The notes: generated from the sequence alone by a model not told the origin. 64,000 nucleotides of DNA from Pedobacter steynii (GCF_001721645.1 NZ_CP017141.1:5890001-5954000); one strand, 5' to 3'; shown: positions 7,570 to 17,662, counted from the stretch's first letter. Numbers and translations are program-made.

Positions 7570-9024
7570 ATGAAAAAGATATATATCACAGCAATAGTAC
7601 TCTTCATAGGGTGCCTCGCTTTTTATGCCTGCAAGAAAGCAGGTAACCATAATTCACCTTTTAATGCTGATAACAGTAAGGATTCCGAAATCGGAGCCTT
7701 GCTGGCATGTAATTTTGTGACTCTGTCGGGTAATATCACGACTAATACTACTTTGTCTGCCGCCAACGTTTACAAGCTCGATGGCTGCGTGACAGTAAAA
7801 GCCGGAGCGACTTTAACTATTCCCGCTGGTACAAAGCTTTTGGGCATGAAAACCCCCACAGCCGGTGGGGAAAGTGCGTTGATTGTTGAGCGCGGAGCAC
7901 AACTCGTTGCTGTCGGAACTGCAACCAATCCGATAGTATTTACCAGTGACCAGAACCCCGGCCTTCGTGCCCCTGGTGATTGGGTTGGCTTGCGCTTATT
8001 CGGTAGGGCTAATAATAACAATGCTAACTCCCTGCCTGTAGATTTAGGTTGTGCGATTCAAATTGGTGGCGGGACAAATAATGCCGATAATTCAGGTCGC
8101 TTGCAGTTTGTTCAGGTAAATTTCGCTGGGGCGCTTGCCAGTGCCAATGACCTATCACAATCTGGAATCATGTTCAACTCGGTAGGCGATGCCACACTGG
8201 TGGATCATATACAGATCAGCAACAGTAAAAATGACGGCCTCTTTGCAGCAGGAGGCAAAGTAAAACTAAACAATATTCTTACTTATAATTCAGATCGTAC
8301 TGACTACAGGATATCCTATGGAAATATCAGCAAGATACAGTTCCTTGCCGCAATGCGTATGAATGCTGCAGCAATCCCATCTGCAAGTGCTTACGGAATT
8401 GATATTAGCAATCATCCAACTGCACTAACCAGCGCACCACTTACAAAACCAGTTATCAGTAATTTTACGATTATGGGACCCAAATATTGCGGTGCAGCCA
8501 CTATAAATAATAACTTCCAGAACGCGATCAGGTTTTTCAACAATGGTGCCGGAGAAATTTACAATGGAGTTGCTTCCGGCTGGAATGGACGAGGACTTTT
8601 AATTCAGGGTCAACCTTCTGTTGCTCAGACAGCATCCAATAACCTGCAGTTTTCCTATAATAGTTTTCATAACACTGCAACACCATTTGCCTTTACTGCA
8701 GTGGGCACATGGCCTGTATCAGGTGGCTGTGATAACACCATTGCAGCATGGATCACCGGTTCAGGCACTGCTTCCTGCAAAGAAGCCGGTAATCAGTTTT
8801 CAGTAGCAACGTTGGGTTATGATGCTTCCTTCTGCGGAAACTATTGTGCAACAGGATTCAGCCAGAACTTTGTTTTGGGTAGCACGACCCTGCTTGCTGC
8901 TAATTTCGGTTGGGATACTACGAGCTCATTTACACACCCAAGCTATCGTGGAGCTTTTGGTTCTACTTCATGGACCCAAGGATGGACCGATATGTGCAGT
9001 GAGAGTACTAATTATTGTTTATAA
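7570..9024 (+). CDS. Secreted lipoprotein with parallel beta-helix repeats
   Basis: I start this at the ATG at 7570 because it opens a proper lipoprotein signal peptide (MKKIYITAIVLFIGCLAFYAC, lipobox FYAC). The longer frame from 7429 would bury it. The mature protein is rich in G, N, S and T, with periodic hydrophobic strands typical of right-handed beta-helix surface proteins. The segment TVKAGATLTIPAGTKL followed by GAQLVAVGTATNPIVFTSD is the usual cap and first turns. The C-terminus (RGAFGSTSWTQGWTD) matches a tail common in Bacteroidetes lipoproteins of this kind. It probably sits on the cell envelope, perhaps binding polysaccharide. No catalytic residues were recognised. It ends at a strong bidirectional hairpin. 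Confidence 0.8.
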   Translation: MKKIYITAIVLFIGCLAFYACKKAGNHNSPFNADNSKDSEIGALLACNFVTLSGNITTNTTLSAANVYKLDGCVTVKAGATLTIPAGTKLLGMKTPTAGGESALIVERGAQLVAVGTATNPIVFTSDQNPGLRAPGDWVGLRLFGRANNNNANSLPVDLGCAIQIGGGTNNADNSGRLQFVQVNFAGALASANDLSQSGIMFNSVGDATLVDHIQISNSKNDGLFAAGGKVKLNNILTYNSDRTDYRISYGNISKIQFLAAMRMNAAAIPSASAYGIDISNHPTALTSAPLTKPVISNFTIMGPKYCGAATINNNFQNAIRFFNNGAGEIYNGVASGWNGRGLLIQGQPSVAQTASNNLQFSYNSFHNTATPFAFTAVGTWPVSGGCDNTIAAWITGSGTASCKEAGNQFSVATLGYDASFCGNYCATGFSQNFVLGSTTLLAANFGWDTTSSFTHPSYRGAFGSTSWTQGWTDMCSESTNYCL

Positions 9025-9050
9025 TACGTGTAGCCGGGGATAAATAGGGA

Positions 9051-9080
9051 AAGGGCTACTTCGCGGTGCGGGTAGCCCTT
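9051..9080. terminator. Bidirectional terminator between convergent genes
   Basis: AAGGGCTAC (9051-9059) pairs with GTAGCCCTT (9072-9080) around a 12-base loop. It lies between the convergent lipoprotein and gliding-type surface protein genes and could stop transcription from both sides. Confidence 0.7.
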
Positions 9081-9102
9081 ATTAGTTTCCTAAACTTCGC
9101 AA

Positions 9103-11388
9103 TTACCGAATTAAAAGCACATCTCCTTTATAAGTTTTGGAGCTGCGGTCAGGTAGTTCAAGTTCGATGAGATAGTGGTATGTTCCTACATCACATGGAT
9201 TATTATTTTGTGTGCCGTTCCATCCTTTAGTCGGGTCGGAGGTGCTGAATACACATTGCCCGAAACGGTTAAACACCCAGAACTGCTTTATCCTTTGATA
9301 ACTGATGCCCTCTATCTTAAAGATATCATTTAAGCCGTCACCATTCGGTGAAAATGCATTGGGTACCATAGAAGGCATAGTATAATCAATGTCAATGCTT
9401 ACAATGCCCGTATCCCCACAGCCATTTTCATCAATGCCGAGTACAGTAATTATTGTTGGCTGCAACGGGGCGGCCCACACCAAAGCGCCGATAACGGTAT
9501 CCAGGAAAGTCGCAGGTGACCATACATATAACAGTGCCCCTGCTGCCTGAAGAGGAATACTATCACCATAACGGATGGTTGTATCTGCAGGGCTGGCAGA
9601 AACTACGGGCGCAGGATAGCTAGATATGGTTGCAAAAAGTGTAATGTCACACCCCGATTGATAAGTCAACTTAACCGTGTATGTACCTGTGGCAAGGCCA
9701 TTAATTGTATCTGCAATGTTCTGGCTACTATTTTTGAGGGTCGCCCCTGCCGCATCGTACCAAATTGCGTTAAAGGGGACGCTCTCCCCGTTTAGGTTCC
9801 CCGCGGCTATGCTACCGGTATTGGTACCGGCACAGCTCTGATTGATGACGGTCAGAAATGGAGTTGCAACAAAGGAGACAAGGAATGTATCCGAATGGTA
9901 GACGCAGTCCTTAAAGTAAGTAACTGCATATTTGCCGTTTTCATACACCACCCGGTTATATTCCCGTGAACCGTTATCCCACAGTAAGCATTCCTTGTCC
10001 TGGTCGACAGCTAGGATCAGGCTGTCGGAAAAACACGCTGGCACAATATGGCGACCGAATAAAGTGTCTGGCAATGGGTTAGTATAAACAATGTCATTTT
10101 GAAGGTATGACTCACCACCGTCTCCTGACATGTAAAATTCTACACTTAACGGTGATTTTATCCTGTTTAAAACCGGCAGGCAGGCAAGACCCGCTGCATT
10201 TGGATTGTCTAGGACATGGAAGGCAGGTCCCGGATTGTATCCTAACGGCACGAAGGCAGTGTCGAGGCAGGTATAGCTACCATTGTCTATATAGACTTTG
10301 TTATCCGGGCCGGTTTTGATTTGGCCTAATGGATTTTCGCCAACCAAATCGCATGTTGCTAGGTTAGGAAAGATTGAAGGTTGATTTGCGATGATTAGTG
10401 TTCTGGATGCTACTAAAGCCGAAAAATTAGGTTGATTTAAATCGAATTGAAACAGCTCTCCAGGGGCGATCATGAAGTTTATGTTTCTATTTTTTGTAAC
10501 ATACAATTTAGTATTGTCAGGTGAAAACCCCACACCTGTAAACCTACTGTGGGATGGAAGAACGGTACCGGCACCGGGAAAGAGCGGTGGGTTGCCTGTG
10601 GTGTCAAGACTACCAGTTAATTTTATCTTGCCGCTGCAGCGTTCAAAATTGAAAAGTTCCACAGCGCTCCATCCTGTGACGGAAAGATAGGCCCCATTAG
10701 GGGATGCCTTTAGTGTCCCACCATAATTATAATCCCCTGGTGGATAAGCGCCGCTATGGGAAACTATTTTATGGGTGTCAATCCCGGAGGCCGAAACTTT
10801 ATAGCTGTAGAATTCATCCGCGATTTGTGATCTTATAACCAGCCAGGTGCCGTTGCAACCTCTGACCGGAGTTATAAGTCTCGTGAATATTGAGCCTGGA
10901 GGTGCAATCTGTACATTTTTCTCACCCGGAACCATCCCTCCCGCTCCACCATTAAGGCTCATATCCAGCAATGAATAATACAGGCCGTAGTCTACAGAAT
11001 GAAAAATATAGAATTGATCGCTATTGCCGGGTCGGGGTATTACAACCGGCATAGAATAATCTATCAATCCTGCGTCTGTCAACAAATCTTCACTACCGAC
11101 AATTCCATTGCCGGCAGCATCAAATACATAGAACTCAGGAACGCCAAAGAAATTATATTGAAATCTTACGAAGAACCTGAGTGATCCATTGGGGTAACAA
11201 ACCGTGCTTGCCCAATGGGATTGATTGGTCGGGATATTTACCAGTTCGTCTACCGACGGGACAGGCGTGTTAAAGTTAATTACTCTATTGGCCTGAAAAC
11301 CAAAATTGCAGATGTTGTTCTCTCCCTGAGCTGTGGAAATAAACGGCAGGGTTAAAAATAATAGAAGGGTAACCAGGTAAGCTTTCAT
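9103..11388 (-). CDS. Surface protein with gliding-type (CHU/type B) C-terminal secretion domain
   Basis: The chosen start at 11388 gives a clean signal peptide (MKAYLVTLLLFLTLPFISTAQG); the frame extends 9 codons further upstream. Residues up to about 420 look like a beta-propeller or lectin-like region with repeated SPNGAYLSVTG and SPDNTKLYVTKN motifs. A PKD/Ig-like part with TVKLTYQSGCD follows. The last 85 residues (FSPNGDGLNDIFKI, then FNRFGQCVFS, GWNGTQNN, GTYHYLIEL) are the type B gliding-motility-associated C-terminal domain used by T9SS substrates. The protein is therefore secreted through T9SS and held on or released from the cell surface. Function beyond this is unknown. Confidence 0.88.
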   Translation of the reverse strand: MKAYLVTLLLFLTLPFISTAQGENNICNFGFQANRVINFNTPVPSVDELVNIPTNQSHWASTVCYPNGSLRFFVRFQYNFFGVPEFYVFDAAGNGIVGSEDLLTDAGLIDYSMPVVIPRPGNSDQFYIFHSVDYGLYYSLLDMSLNGGAGGMVPGEKNVQIAPPGSIFTRLITPVRGCNGTWLVIRSQIADEFYSYKVSASGIDTHKIVSHSGAYPPGDYNYGGTLKASPNGAYLSVTGWSAVELFNFERCSGKIKLTGSLDTTGNPPLFPGAGTVLPSHSRFTGVGFSPDNTKLYVTKNRNINFMIAPGELFQFDLNQPNFSALVASRTLIIANQPSIFPNLATCDLVGENPLGQIKTGPDNKVYIDNGSYTCLDTAFVPLGYNPGPAFHVLDNPNAAGLACLPVLNRIKSPLSVEFYMSGDGGESYLQNDIVYTNPLPDTLFGRHIVPACFSDSLILAVDQDKECLLWDNGSREYNRVVYENGKYAVTYFKDCVYHSDTFLVSFVATPFLTVINQSCAGTNTGSIAAGNLNGESVPFNAIWYDAAGATLKNSSQNIADTINGLATGTYTVKLTYQSGCDITLFATISSYPAPVVSASPADTTIRYGDSIPLQAAGALLYVWSPATFLDTVIGALVWAAPLQPTIITVLGIDENGCGDTGIVSIDIDYTMPSMVPNAFSPNGDGLNDIFKIEGISYQRIKQFWVFNRFGQCVFSTSDPTKGWNGTQNNNPCDVGTYHYLIELELPDRSSKTYKGDVLLIR

Positions 11389-11563
11389 GGGCAATGATTT
11401 TAAGCAGCTTTCCAAGAACTGGAATTGGTTAAGAACAAAAATGGCACTAATGCCTTATTACAAAACAAACACATAAATCAGAGAATTACAGAACTATTTT
11501 TTGCCAAATGTGAACTGTTAAAAGATACATTTATTAGGTTAAAATGGCTTAAATTCGTCTAAA

Positions 11564-13105
11564 ATGATCAATATGTACAGGGATCGGGATAGTGTTCGAC
11601 AGTTGATTTCCGCAATGTCAGGCGGGGAAAAGCGTTATTTTTCTAAGTTCTCCAAGTCTTTTAATGTCACAGGGGAACAGCCCATGTTTTTACAGCTATT
11701 CCAATATCTTGAAAATGCCGAAAGTGAACTTCCAAAGATATTTTTTGAAAGTTCCCCCCAGGCGCTGACCACTACAAAGAGGCGGCTTTATCAGAATATC
11801 CTAAAGAGCCTGCGTTCCATGAATGAAGACAAATCGATTGATATCAGTATAGGTAATCAACTTGCAGACATTGAAATCCTTTACCACCTTAACCTACCGG
11901 AACAAGGCGCGTTTATTATCAATAACACCAGAAGGCTTGCAGCCTCACACGAGCGGTTTGGATTATTGCTGCAGGTTCTGGAATGGGAGAAACGGTTAAA
12001 TATCGTACTTGACAAGCCTACGAGATCGGCAGAAGAGATCCTTGCTGAGGAACAAAAGGTATTACAACAGTTCCGGCAGGTCATGGACCTGGAAAATATT
12101 TACGGAAAAGCGAAAACCCTGAAAAAGCAATATGGATATGTAAAAGGTAAAATGAAAAAAAACCTGGAAAGGGAAACTATTGCGGCACCAGCCATGGTAA
12201 GGCTTACGGATTGCCTTTCGGAAAAGGCTCGTTATTATTACTATTTCATTTATGCCCTGCATTCATGGATGGTGTTTGATCATGACCAGGCTTACAGGTA
12301 CAGTAAGCATTTACTGTCAACGGCGGCAGAAGTGATTTTACCCGATGACTATATAGAGGGTATTCTGGAGCATATTACTTCCTGCGTCTGTATGGGATTT
12401 TTTGAAGAGGCGCTTAATGGGCTGGAAATCAGTTCAGCTTACATGGAAATCCATAAGCTGGATCAATCACCTGCATTCGTTGTTCGGATGTTTGCCTATA
12501 ACTCCGTGTACCGGTTAATTATCTATAACTACATGGGTAGCCGCTCTAAACTTCGCAACGTTATTAAAGAAACTGAATCGAAGCTTATACACTATGAAAA
12601 ACTACTTTCATTTGAGATCAGGCAGGTCATCCTCGGAAATTTGATGAACGCCTACGTTGGTATCGGTAATCTCCATAAAGCAGATGAAATATGGAATAGC
12701 ATGTTTAACAAACAGGCAAAAACTATACGAAGGGATATATACGCCGACCTGTATTTGTTCCGTTTGTTCAGCCTACTGCAAGCCAGGAATTATTCCTTAC
12801 TTCAGCCTGCTACCCTTGCAGCATCCAGGTATTATCATAAATTTAAGGATGCTCCGTCGCTTTTTGAGTTCGAGATGCCGATTGTAAACTTATTTACAAA
12901 ACAAATACGTTTGGATAAACCGGAAGCCATTGAGGAACTTTTGAGCCAAATCAAAGTTCTCATAGACCAGTACAACGTCCGGCTTAAAGGCAAAGCCACA
13001 TTTCAAGAGCATTATACGCGATATCTTATATGGATTGATAGCCTGATCAACAACTCACCTTATAATGAAGTGGCGGCAAAATGGTACAAGTCTTCAATGG
13101 TATAA
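11564..13105 (+). CDS. Helical-repeat protein of unknown function
   Basis: 513 residues, cytoplasmic (no signal peptide), predicted almost wholly alpha-helical with TPR-like pairs. It starts with a short N-terminal motif (RQLISAMSGGEKRYFSKFSK), which I know only as a conserved Bacteroidetes hypothetical pattern. The ATG at 11564 is used; a second in-frame ATG lies 3 codons downstream. It is divergent from the gliding-type gene. A 29-residue piece of a second copy survives at 14167-14256. A scaffold or regulatory role is possible, but nothing in the sequence shows a reaction. Confidence 0.75.
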   Translation: MINMYRDRDSVRQLISAMSGGEKRYFSKFSKSFNVTGEQPMFLQLFQYLENAESELPKIFFESSPQALTTTKRRLYQNILKSLRSMNEDKSIDISIGNQLADIEILYHLNLPEQGAFIINNTRRLAASHERFGLLLQVLEWEKRLNIVLDKPTRSAEEILAEEQKVLQQFRQVMDLENIYGKAKTLKKQYGYVKGKMKKNLERETIAAPAMVRLTDCLSEKARYYYYFIYALHSWMVFDHDQAYRYSKHLLSTAAEVILPDDYIEGILEHITSCVCMGFFEEALNGLEISSAYMEIHKLDQSPAFVVRMFAYNSVYRLIIYNYMGSRSKLRNVIKETESKLIHYEKLLSFEIRQVILGNLMNAYVGIGNLHKADEIWNSMFNKQAKTIRRDIYADLYLFRLFSLLQARNYSLLQPATLAASRYYHKFKDAPSLFEFEMPIVNLFTKQIRLDKPEAIEELLSQIKVLIDQYNVRLKGKATFQEHYTRYLIWIDSLINNSPYNEVAAKWYKSSMV

Positions 13106-13708
13106 AGCGTAGCAACTTTTCATTGTAATGAGTTAACTGATTGTGTTATATGCCAAGCCGTTTCCGGAGGATGCAGGTCATACTCGAGTCCTGAAAAAGT
13201 CGGTTCTCAAAAATGGGCTGCAGGTTGTTAGTTTTCATTCAGCAAAGGTAATCTATGATTTACCTGACGAATTTCTATAGCAATCAAGCGGATTGAAAGA
13301 TTTTAAGAGCGAATTTACATTAGAAGTTTCGAGCACCAAATTCTATAATAGTTTTATATAAATTATCAGTTGGTTCGAAGGAGCTTGAATCATTGAAAGG
13401 TGGTAACTGGCCTTCAACACTTACTTTATTGTCTAAGCCCTGCCTTTGGGGATCAGTTATGTTCAATTGCTCTAGTTTTCCAAAAGAAATTTGCATGACT
13501 GTTTTTGAGAACCTGCCTATGGTTTGTCAGTCTTATCTTACCTCGAAGGAACTCAATGAAATTTTTATTCTTTCCGAAAATGAAATTGGAAAGTTTCGAA
13601 AGAAGTTGAAAAAGTAATTTAAACTCTCACCGGATTGATCTGCTTATAAGCCTCAATATAGAACACATTCCATTGTTTTACTTTTTAATCCTTTAAAACG
13701 AAAAAATT
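13106..13708. other. Intergenic region with gene remnants
   Basis: About 600 bases without an intact gene. Two open stretches have protein-like composition but poor starts. One is 13143-13280 (GTG start, 45 aa, containing KPFPEDAGHTRVLKK). The other is open from 13324 to 13617, has no ATG ahead of a KELESLKGG stretch and ends in NEIGKFRKKLKK. I read both as decayed genes, in keeping with the truncated paralogue on the far side of the TonB-domain gene. Confidence 0.4.
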
Positions 13709-14164
13709 ATGAAATTGCAAAATTCAGAAAAAATTAAAAAGGTGCTAATGCCAGCATTTGTATTTGCCATTGCTGGTATTTTTCTAATACAAAGCCCGTC
13801 CCCGGTTACGGCCCAAGAGAAACCTACTACCCCTTTAAAACGCTCTGATGAGAAGGAAAAAATTTATGTCTCGATAGATCATATGCCGGAGCCAAGTGTC
13901 GATTTGAGCAAATACTTACACGAAAAATTTAAAGACCCTGAAAACGCCAAGAACGATACAACGAAAGGTTTAGTGGTCGTACAATTTATTGTCGGCAAAG
14001 ACGGAAAGGTGAGCGACGCCAAGATTAAGAAATCAATACGTGCAGATATAGACGCAGAGGTTCTGCGCGTCGTTAATACTTTACCTGATTGGAAACCAGG
14101 AATACATGAAGGGCATCCAGTTGCAGTATACTACACTTTACCGTTCCGCTACAAGTCAAATTAA
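13709..14164 (+). CDS. Periplasmic TonB C-terminal-domain protein
   Basis: 151 residues. The N-terminus has a basic start and a hydrophobic segment (VLMPAFVFAIAGIFLIQS) that acts as a signal peptide or single anchor. The C-terminal 90 residues are a TonB-type domain: VVVQFIVGKDGKVSDAKI, then A-x-V-L-R-V-V-N-x-L-P-x-W-x-P-G and VAVYYTLPFRY. The domain normally contacts the TonB box of outer-membrane receptors. Here the usual Pro-rich spanner is very short (about 40 residues), so it may be a dedicated or partial TonB rather than the main energy transducer. A TonB-dependent receptor is encoded convergently just downstream, a plausible partner. Confidence 0.85.
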   Translation: MKLQNSEKIKKVLMPAFVFAIAGIFLIQSPSPVTAQEKPTTPLKRSDEKEKIYVSIDHMPEPSVDLSKYLHEKFKDPENAKNDTTKGLVVVQFIVGKDGKVSDAKIKKSIRADIDAEVLRVVNTLPDWKPGIHEGHPVAVYYTLPFRYKSN

Positions 14165-14166
14165 AG

Positions 14167-14256
14167 ATGGACACCCGCTATCAAATTTGGACAGAAAGCC
14201 TATTGAATGAGACACCGTTTCATATTGAAGCAGCACAATGGTATAAGAAACTGTGA
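14167..14256 (+). pseudogene. 3' remnant of a paralogue of the 513-aa helical protein
   Basis: A 29-codon frame beginning 2 bases after the TonB-domain stop encodes TRYQIWTESLLNETPFHIEAA and QWYKKL. This lines up with the extreme C-terminus of the 513-aa gene (TRYLIWIDSLINNSPYNEVAA, then KWYKSS). Only the last 27 or so residues survive, so this is a truncated duplicate. It suggests that the TonB-domain gene was inserted into, or recombined next to, a second copy. Confidence 0.65.
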
Positions 14257-14349
14257 CATATTTCTAAAAAAAGTTGATGAAGGCCTTTGTTGCGAGTGAT
14301 GTCCTCTATTAATAGTGTTTAGCTACATACATTCAAAACTCTCTGGACT

Positions 14350-16563
14350 TTATAGCGATGCTTTCAATTTGATCATCAGGTTCCTGCCTGCGCCATTTAT
14401 TCCGGAGGCAAATACCCGGTAATTCTGGTCGAATAAATTTTCCAGGGCTACCTGTGCTTTAATGTTTTTGGTAATACTCCAAGTTGTGGAAACATTAAAC
14501 GTGTACCAGGAAGGCATACCCAATTCTGTAGTATATTGCAGGTTATCTTCTCCATAGGGATTATAATCGCCAAGATGTTTCCAGCCATTATATAATATGT
14601 ATACATCTGCTTCCAGGAGACGGTACCTGTAACTGGCACCGGTCTTACCAAACACAGGAGGAATATGATCCATGGGCACTTCCTGTCCATCCAGGCCCTG
14701 ATAACGGCCATAGGTGTAAGTAATATAGCTGTACAGACCGAAGCCTTGTAGCGGTCGCAGGATAACACTACCCTGGAAGCCGCAGATAAAGGCTTTGGCT
14801 TTATTCTGATTCGCAACCACAGCAGTCAGCTTCCCATCATAAAGTATGGAATCGGCTCCGTTAAATTTATATTTATCCAGCACCATGGCATTGCGGAACA
14901 AGCTATAAAACCCACTGGCTTCAACATAAATCCAACCCAGGAAATTCCGGGATAAGCTCAGGTCAAAATTATAAGTTTGCTCGGGGCGTAGATCGGGGTT
15001 CGGAACGACCAGTTGTACACCTCCGGCCGATTCAAATACTTTAGCCATATCGTCTATGTTCGGCGAACGGAAACCAGTTGCAAAACCCATGGAGAGTTTA
15101 CTTTTATCATCAGGCAGGTAAATGATGCCGGCATTAGCACTGAAGGTAATGTTACGCTGGCGGGCTCCTGTAAATGGCAAATGAAGGATAGCCGTATCTG
15201 AAAATTTACTGTTCAGGCTTACGTAGTTCAGCCGCAAACCATCGTTAATAATCAGTTTGCCCGGTATAAGTTTAAATAAATGCTGTCCGTATATACCGGT
15301 ATAATTCATATTATTACTACCATCGGGGTAGCGGGTATCAAGGCCATAAGTTTTTTCCTGGCTGACTATATTTTGTTTATAAGCGGTTGAGTTTAAAAAA
15401 TTAAATTGCCCATCTATACCAATACTGACTTCATGCCTTCCTTTGCTCTTCCGTAGATCGGCATTCAAAGCAAGTACATCCACATCTTCGATCCTGTATT
15501 CCTTTTCCTCTTTTTTGTATGCACGTTGCACCCTGCTTTCTTTTATGTTTTGATAGTTTGCTCCGATCATCATCTGGTCAAAAAAGCCGTTCAATGCCTT
15601 TGCCTTGTATTGGTAGGATGCCATAAACCGCTCCTGCGGCCCATAATACCATTCAGCCCAGCGGAGTTGCCCATTCCTGGTATCTGTCAAGCGGTCGTAA
15701 CGGGGAATGTCTCCACTGGTAGAATACTGGATATTTAACTGGTGGCTCTGATTGAGCTTGGGTTGCCAATATATCTTTTGTAATAAATCGATCTGTCTGT
15801 AAGAACTGAACTTTTGCACATTAGCATCTTTGTTGGCAACAATCGAATCCACACCGTTGATCCGCTCTATATACTCCTTCCTTTTACCCAGTTCGGGATA
15901 AAAGGGATTACGGTTATTGCCCTGACGCAGATCGCCGAAGCTGCTGTAGCTGATGGATGTAAGCGTTGCCCATTTCTTCCAACCCATGTTTACATCGATA
16001 TGCCCGGTATATTCCTGGAAAGCACTGCTGTACCGGGTACTGACATTGGATTTTACCGATAGCTTTCCGGAAGAAGACAATTGCGGTTTCCTGGTCTGGA
16101 AATGTACAACCCCACCCAGGGCATCTGATCCGTATATGGTAGAAGCCGGGCCATACAATATCTCTACCTTTTCCAGGATATCATCATCTATTGTGATTGC
16201 ATTCTGCAAATGGCCCGTCCGATATATGGCGTTGTTCATCCGTACACCGTCTACCATCAGTAGTATACGGCTGGCTTCAAAGCCACGCAATACCGGGCTG
16301 CCGCCACCTAACTGACTTTTCTGTACGAACACTTTTCCAGTCTGTTCCAGCAGACTTGCCGTGTTATTAGACATGGAATTTTCAATAACTGCAGGGTCGA
16401 GTACTTCCACCCTTTGTGCTACATATTTACTCTTTTCTTCAAATTTATTGGCGGTAACAATGACTTCAGCCACCTGTTGTTTAGTTGCTACTGTGTCTTC
16501 TTGCGCGTAGGAGGTCAACGCGTATAGGCTGACAGATAGGATACAGAGTAATTTTTTTTTCAT
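14350..16563 (-). CDS. TonB-dependent outer-membrane receptor
   Basis: 737 residues from the start at 16563, which opens a signal peptide (MKKKLLCILSVSLYALTSYAQ); four more codons upstream are possible. A plug domain follows (VAEVIVTANKFEEK, then VLRGFEASRILLMVDGVRMN, IEDD-like VEILYGPASTIYGSDALGG). A 22-strand barrel ends in YRVFASGINGAGRNLMIKLKAS. The plug carries the look of heme/hemoglobin or siderophore receptors, without the N-terminal carboxypeptidase-like and STN domains of SusC types. It would import a scarce ligand, energised by TonB. The substrate cannot be told from sequence. Convergent with the TonB-domain gene. Confidence 0.9.
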   Translation of the reverse strand: MKKKLLCILSVSLYALTSYAQEDTVATKQQVAEVIVTANKFEEKSKYVAQRVEVLDPAVIENSMSNNTASLLEQTGKVFVQKSQLGGGSPVLRGFEASRILLMVDGVRMNNAIYRTGHLQNAITIDDDILEKVEILYGPASTIYGSDALGGVVHFQTRKPQLSSSGKLSVKSNVSTRYSSAFQEYTGHIDVNMGWKKWATLTSISYSSFGDLRQGNNRNPFYPELGKRKEYIERINGVDSIVANKDANVQKFSSYRQIDLLQKIYWQPKLNQSHQLNIQYSTSGDIPRYDRLTDTRNGQLRWAEWYYGPQERFMASYQYKAKALNGFFDQMMIGANYQNIKESRVQRAYKKEEKEYRIEDVDVLALNADLRKSKGRHEVSIGIDGQFNFLNSTAYKQNIVSQEKTYGLDTRYPDGSNNMNYTGIYGQHLFKLIPGKLIINDGLRLNYVSLNSKFSDTAILHLPFTGARQRNITFSANAGIIYLPDDKSKLSMGFATGFRSPNIDDMAKVFESAGGVQLVVPNPDLRPEQTYNFDLSLSRNFLGWIYVEASGFYSLFRNAMVLDKYKFNGADSILYDGKLTAVVANQNKAKAFICGFQGSVILRPLQGFGLYSYITYTYGRYQGLDGQEVPMDHIPPVFGKTGASYRYRLLEADVYILYNGWKHLGDYNPYGEDNLQYTTELGMPSWYTFNVSTTWSITKNIKAQVALENLFDQNYRVFASGINGAGRNLMIKLKASL

Positions 16564-16674
16564 GGTATTTATCAAGTGTAGATACTACGAATTCTTTTTA
16601 TACCGGGAAAGAATAATATCCGTCCGAACAAACATTTTTCGAGAAGATTCTGGCCAGCCCTTAAGTATTGGGCG

Positions 16675-17640
16675 CTATTTTTGAATTACCAATTTGTCGA
16701 ACTGCAGGACATTTGCTTCCGCAATGAATTGTAAAATATAAATGCCGGAAGCGAAATATTTTACATCAAGCACTGTTTCATGTTTGAATTTTGTCTCCAA
16801 CAATACTTTACCCTGCAGGTCTGATATTTTTACAGAATATTGTTTATCGGACTTCTCATAACCTTTTATCGTCAGTTTATCACAACCAGGATTCGGATAT
16901 AATTGAAAATGTTTTACTTTTTTATCCAATTTTTCTATAGCTAAAGCATTACAGAAGACACTAAATTTTGGATTAATTGAGCCCTTGTTCCGGAAACAGC
17001 TCAGTATCAGAGGGCCATATTCATTTATACTATTAGGTTCAAGAATGGGGCCGGAATCTGGTCCAACACCTTCATAAACAGTGTACCTGGTGTATCCTTG
17101 TGTGTCCCCACCTCTCATTCCTTTATACGCATTAAACTTATGCGTTTTATACCAAGTATTGTCTGACATAAAGCTGTCGACTTCAGTTACTACGTGAATA
17201 CTGATGCTGTCTCCACTTCCCCAAAAGACCAAAGGCATGATTAGGGTATCACCGACATTAAGGTTATAATTTAGATACACAAACTCATTGGTATCTGTCA
17301 CTCTGTAAATTCCAGAAAGTGTGTCCTGAAGGGGCTTTATATATACTAATCCAGCTGCGGTATCATCACGTATCAAGGTTCTTGCAAAGTATTGCTTCTC
17401 CCAGCCAATATCAGACTTTATCTCTGTATAAAAATGACCGTTCCTTTCAATTAAAGTATCAGAAGAATAATATTGATAAAAATTCCAGGTACCTAGACCG
17501 TTCGGCCCCATTTCTCCCGCTCGCCTGGTAATCCAGTTGTTGGTCGTATCCGTAAAATATATCTTTTGGGCGCCTGCCTGAAACGACAACAGCACCAATA
17601 AGCAATAAATGCAAACCGAGCAGTAAAAATGATTTTTCAT
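16675..17640 (-). CDS. Secreted protein with T9SS type A sorting domain
   Basis: 321 residues with a signal peptide (VCIYCLLVLLSFQAGAQ, about 9-25). The mature N-terminal 230 residues are beta-rich and not recognised (motifs YKTHKFNAYKGM and TRYTVYEGVGPDSG). The last 80 residues (HFQLYPNPGCDKLTIKG, then VKISDLQGKVLL, ASGIYILQF, KLVIQK) are a type A T9SS C-terminal domain, cleaved on export so that the protein is anchored to the surface. It follows the 1573-aa T9SS gene on the same strand; because transcription runs leftward, that large gene is downstream in coordinates but upstream in the transcript. Confidence 0.85.
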   Translation of the reverse strand: MKNHFYCSVCIYCLLVLLSFQAGAQKIYFTDTTNNWITRRAGEMGPNGLGTWNFYQYYSSDTLIERNGHFYTEIKSDIGWEKQYFARTLIRDDTAAGLVYIKPLQDTLSGIYRVTDTNEFVYLNYNLNVGDTLIMPLVFWGSGDSISIHVVTEVDSFMSDNTWYKTHKFNAYKGMRGGDTQGYTRYTVYEGVGPDSGPILEPNSINEYGPLILSCFRNKGSINPKFSVFCNALAIEKLDKKVKHFQLYPNPGCDKLTIKGYEKSDKQYSVKISDLQGKVLLETKFKHETVLDVKYFASGIYILQFIAEANVLQFDKLVIQK

Positions 17641-17662
17641 AACCGAAATTTAGGGAAGGAAA

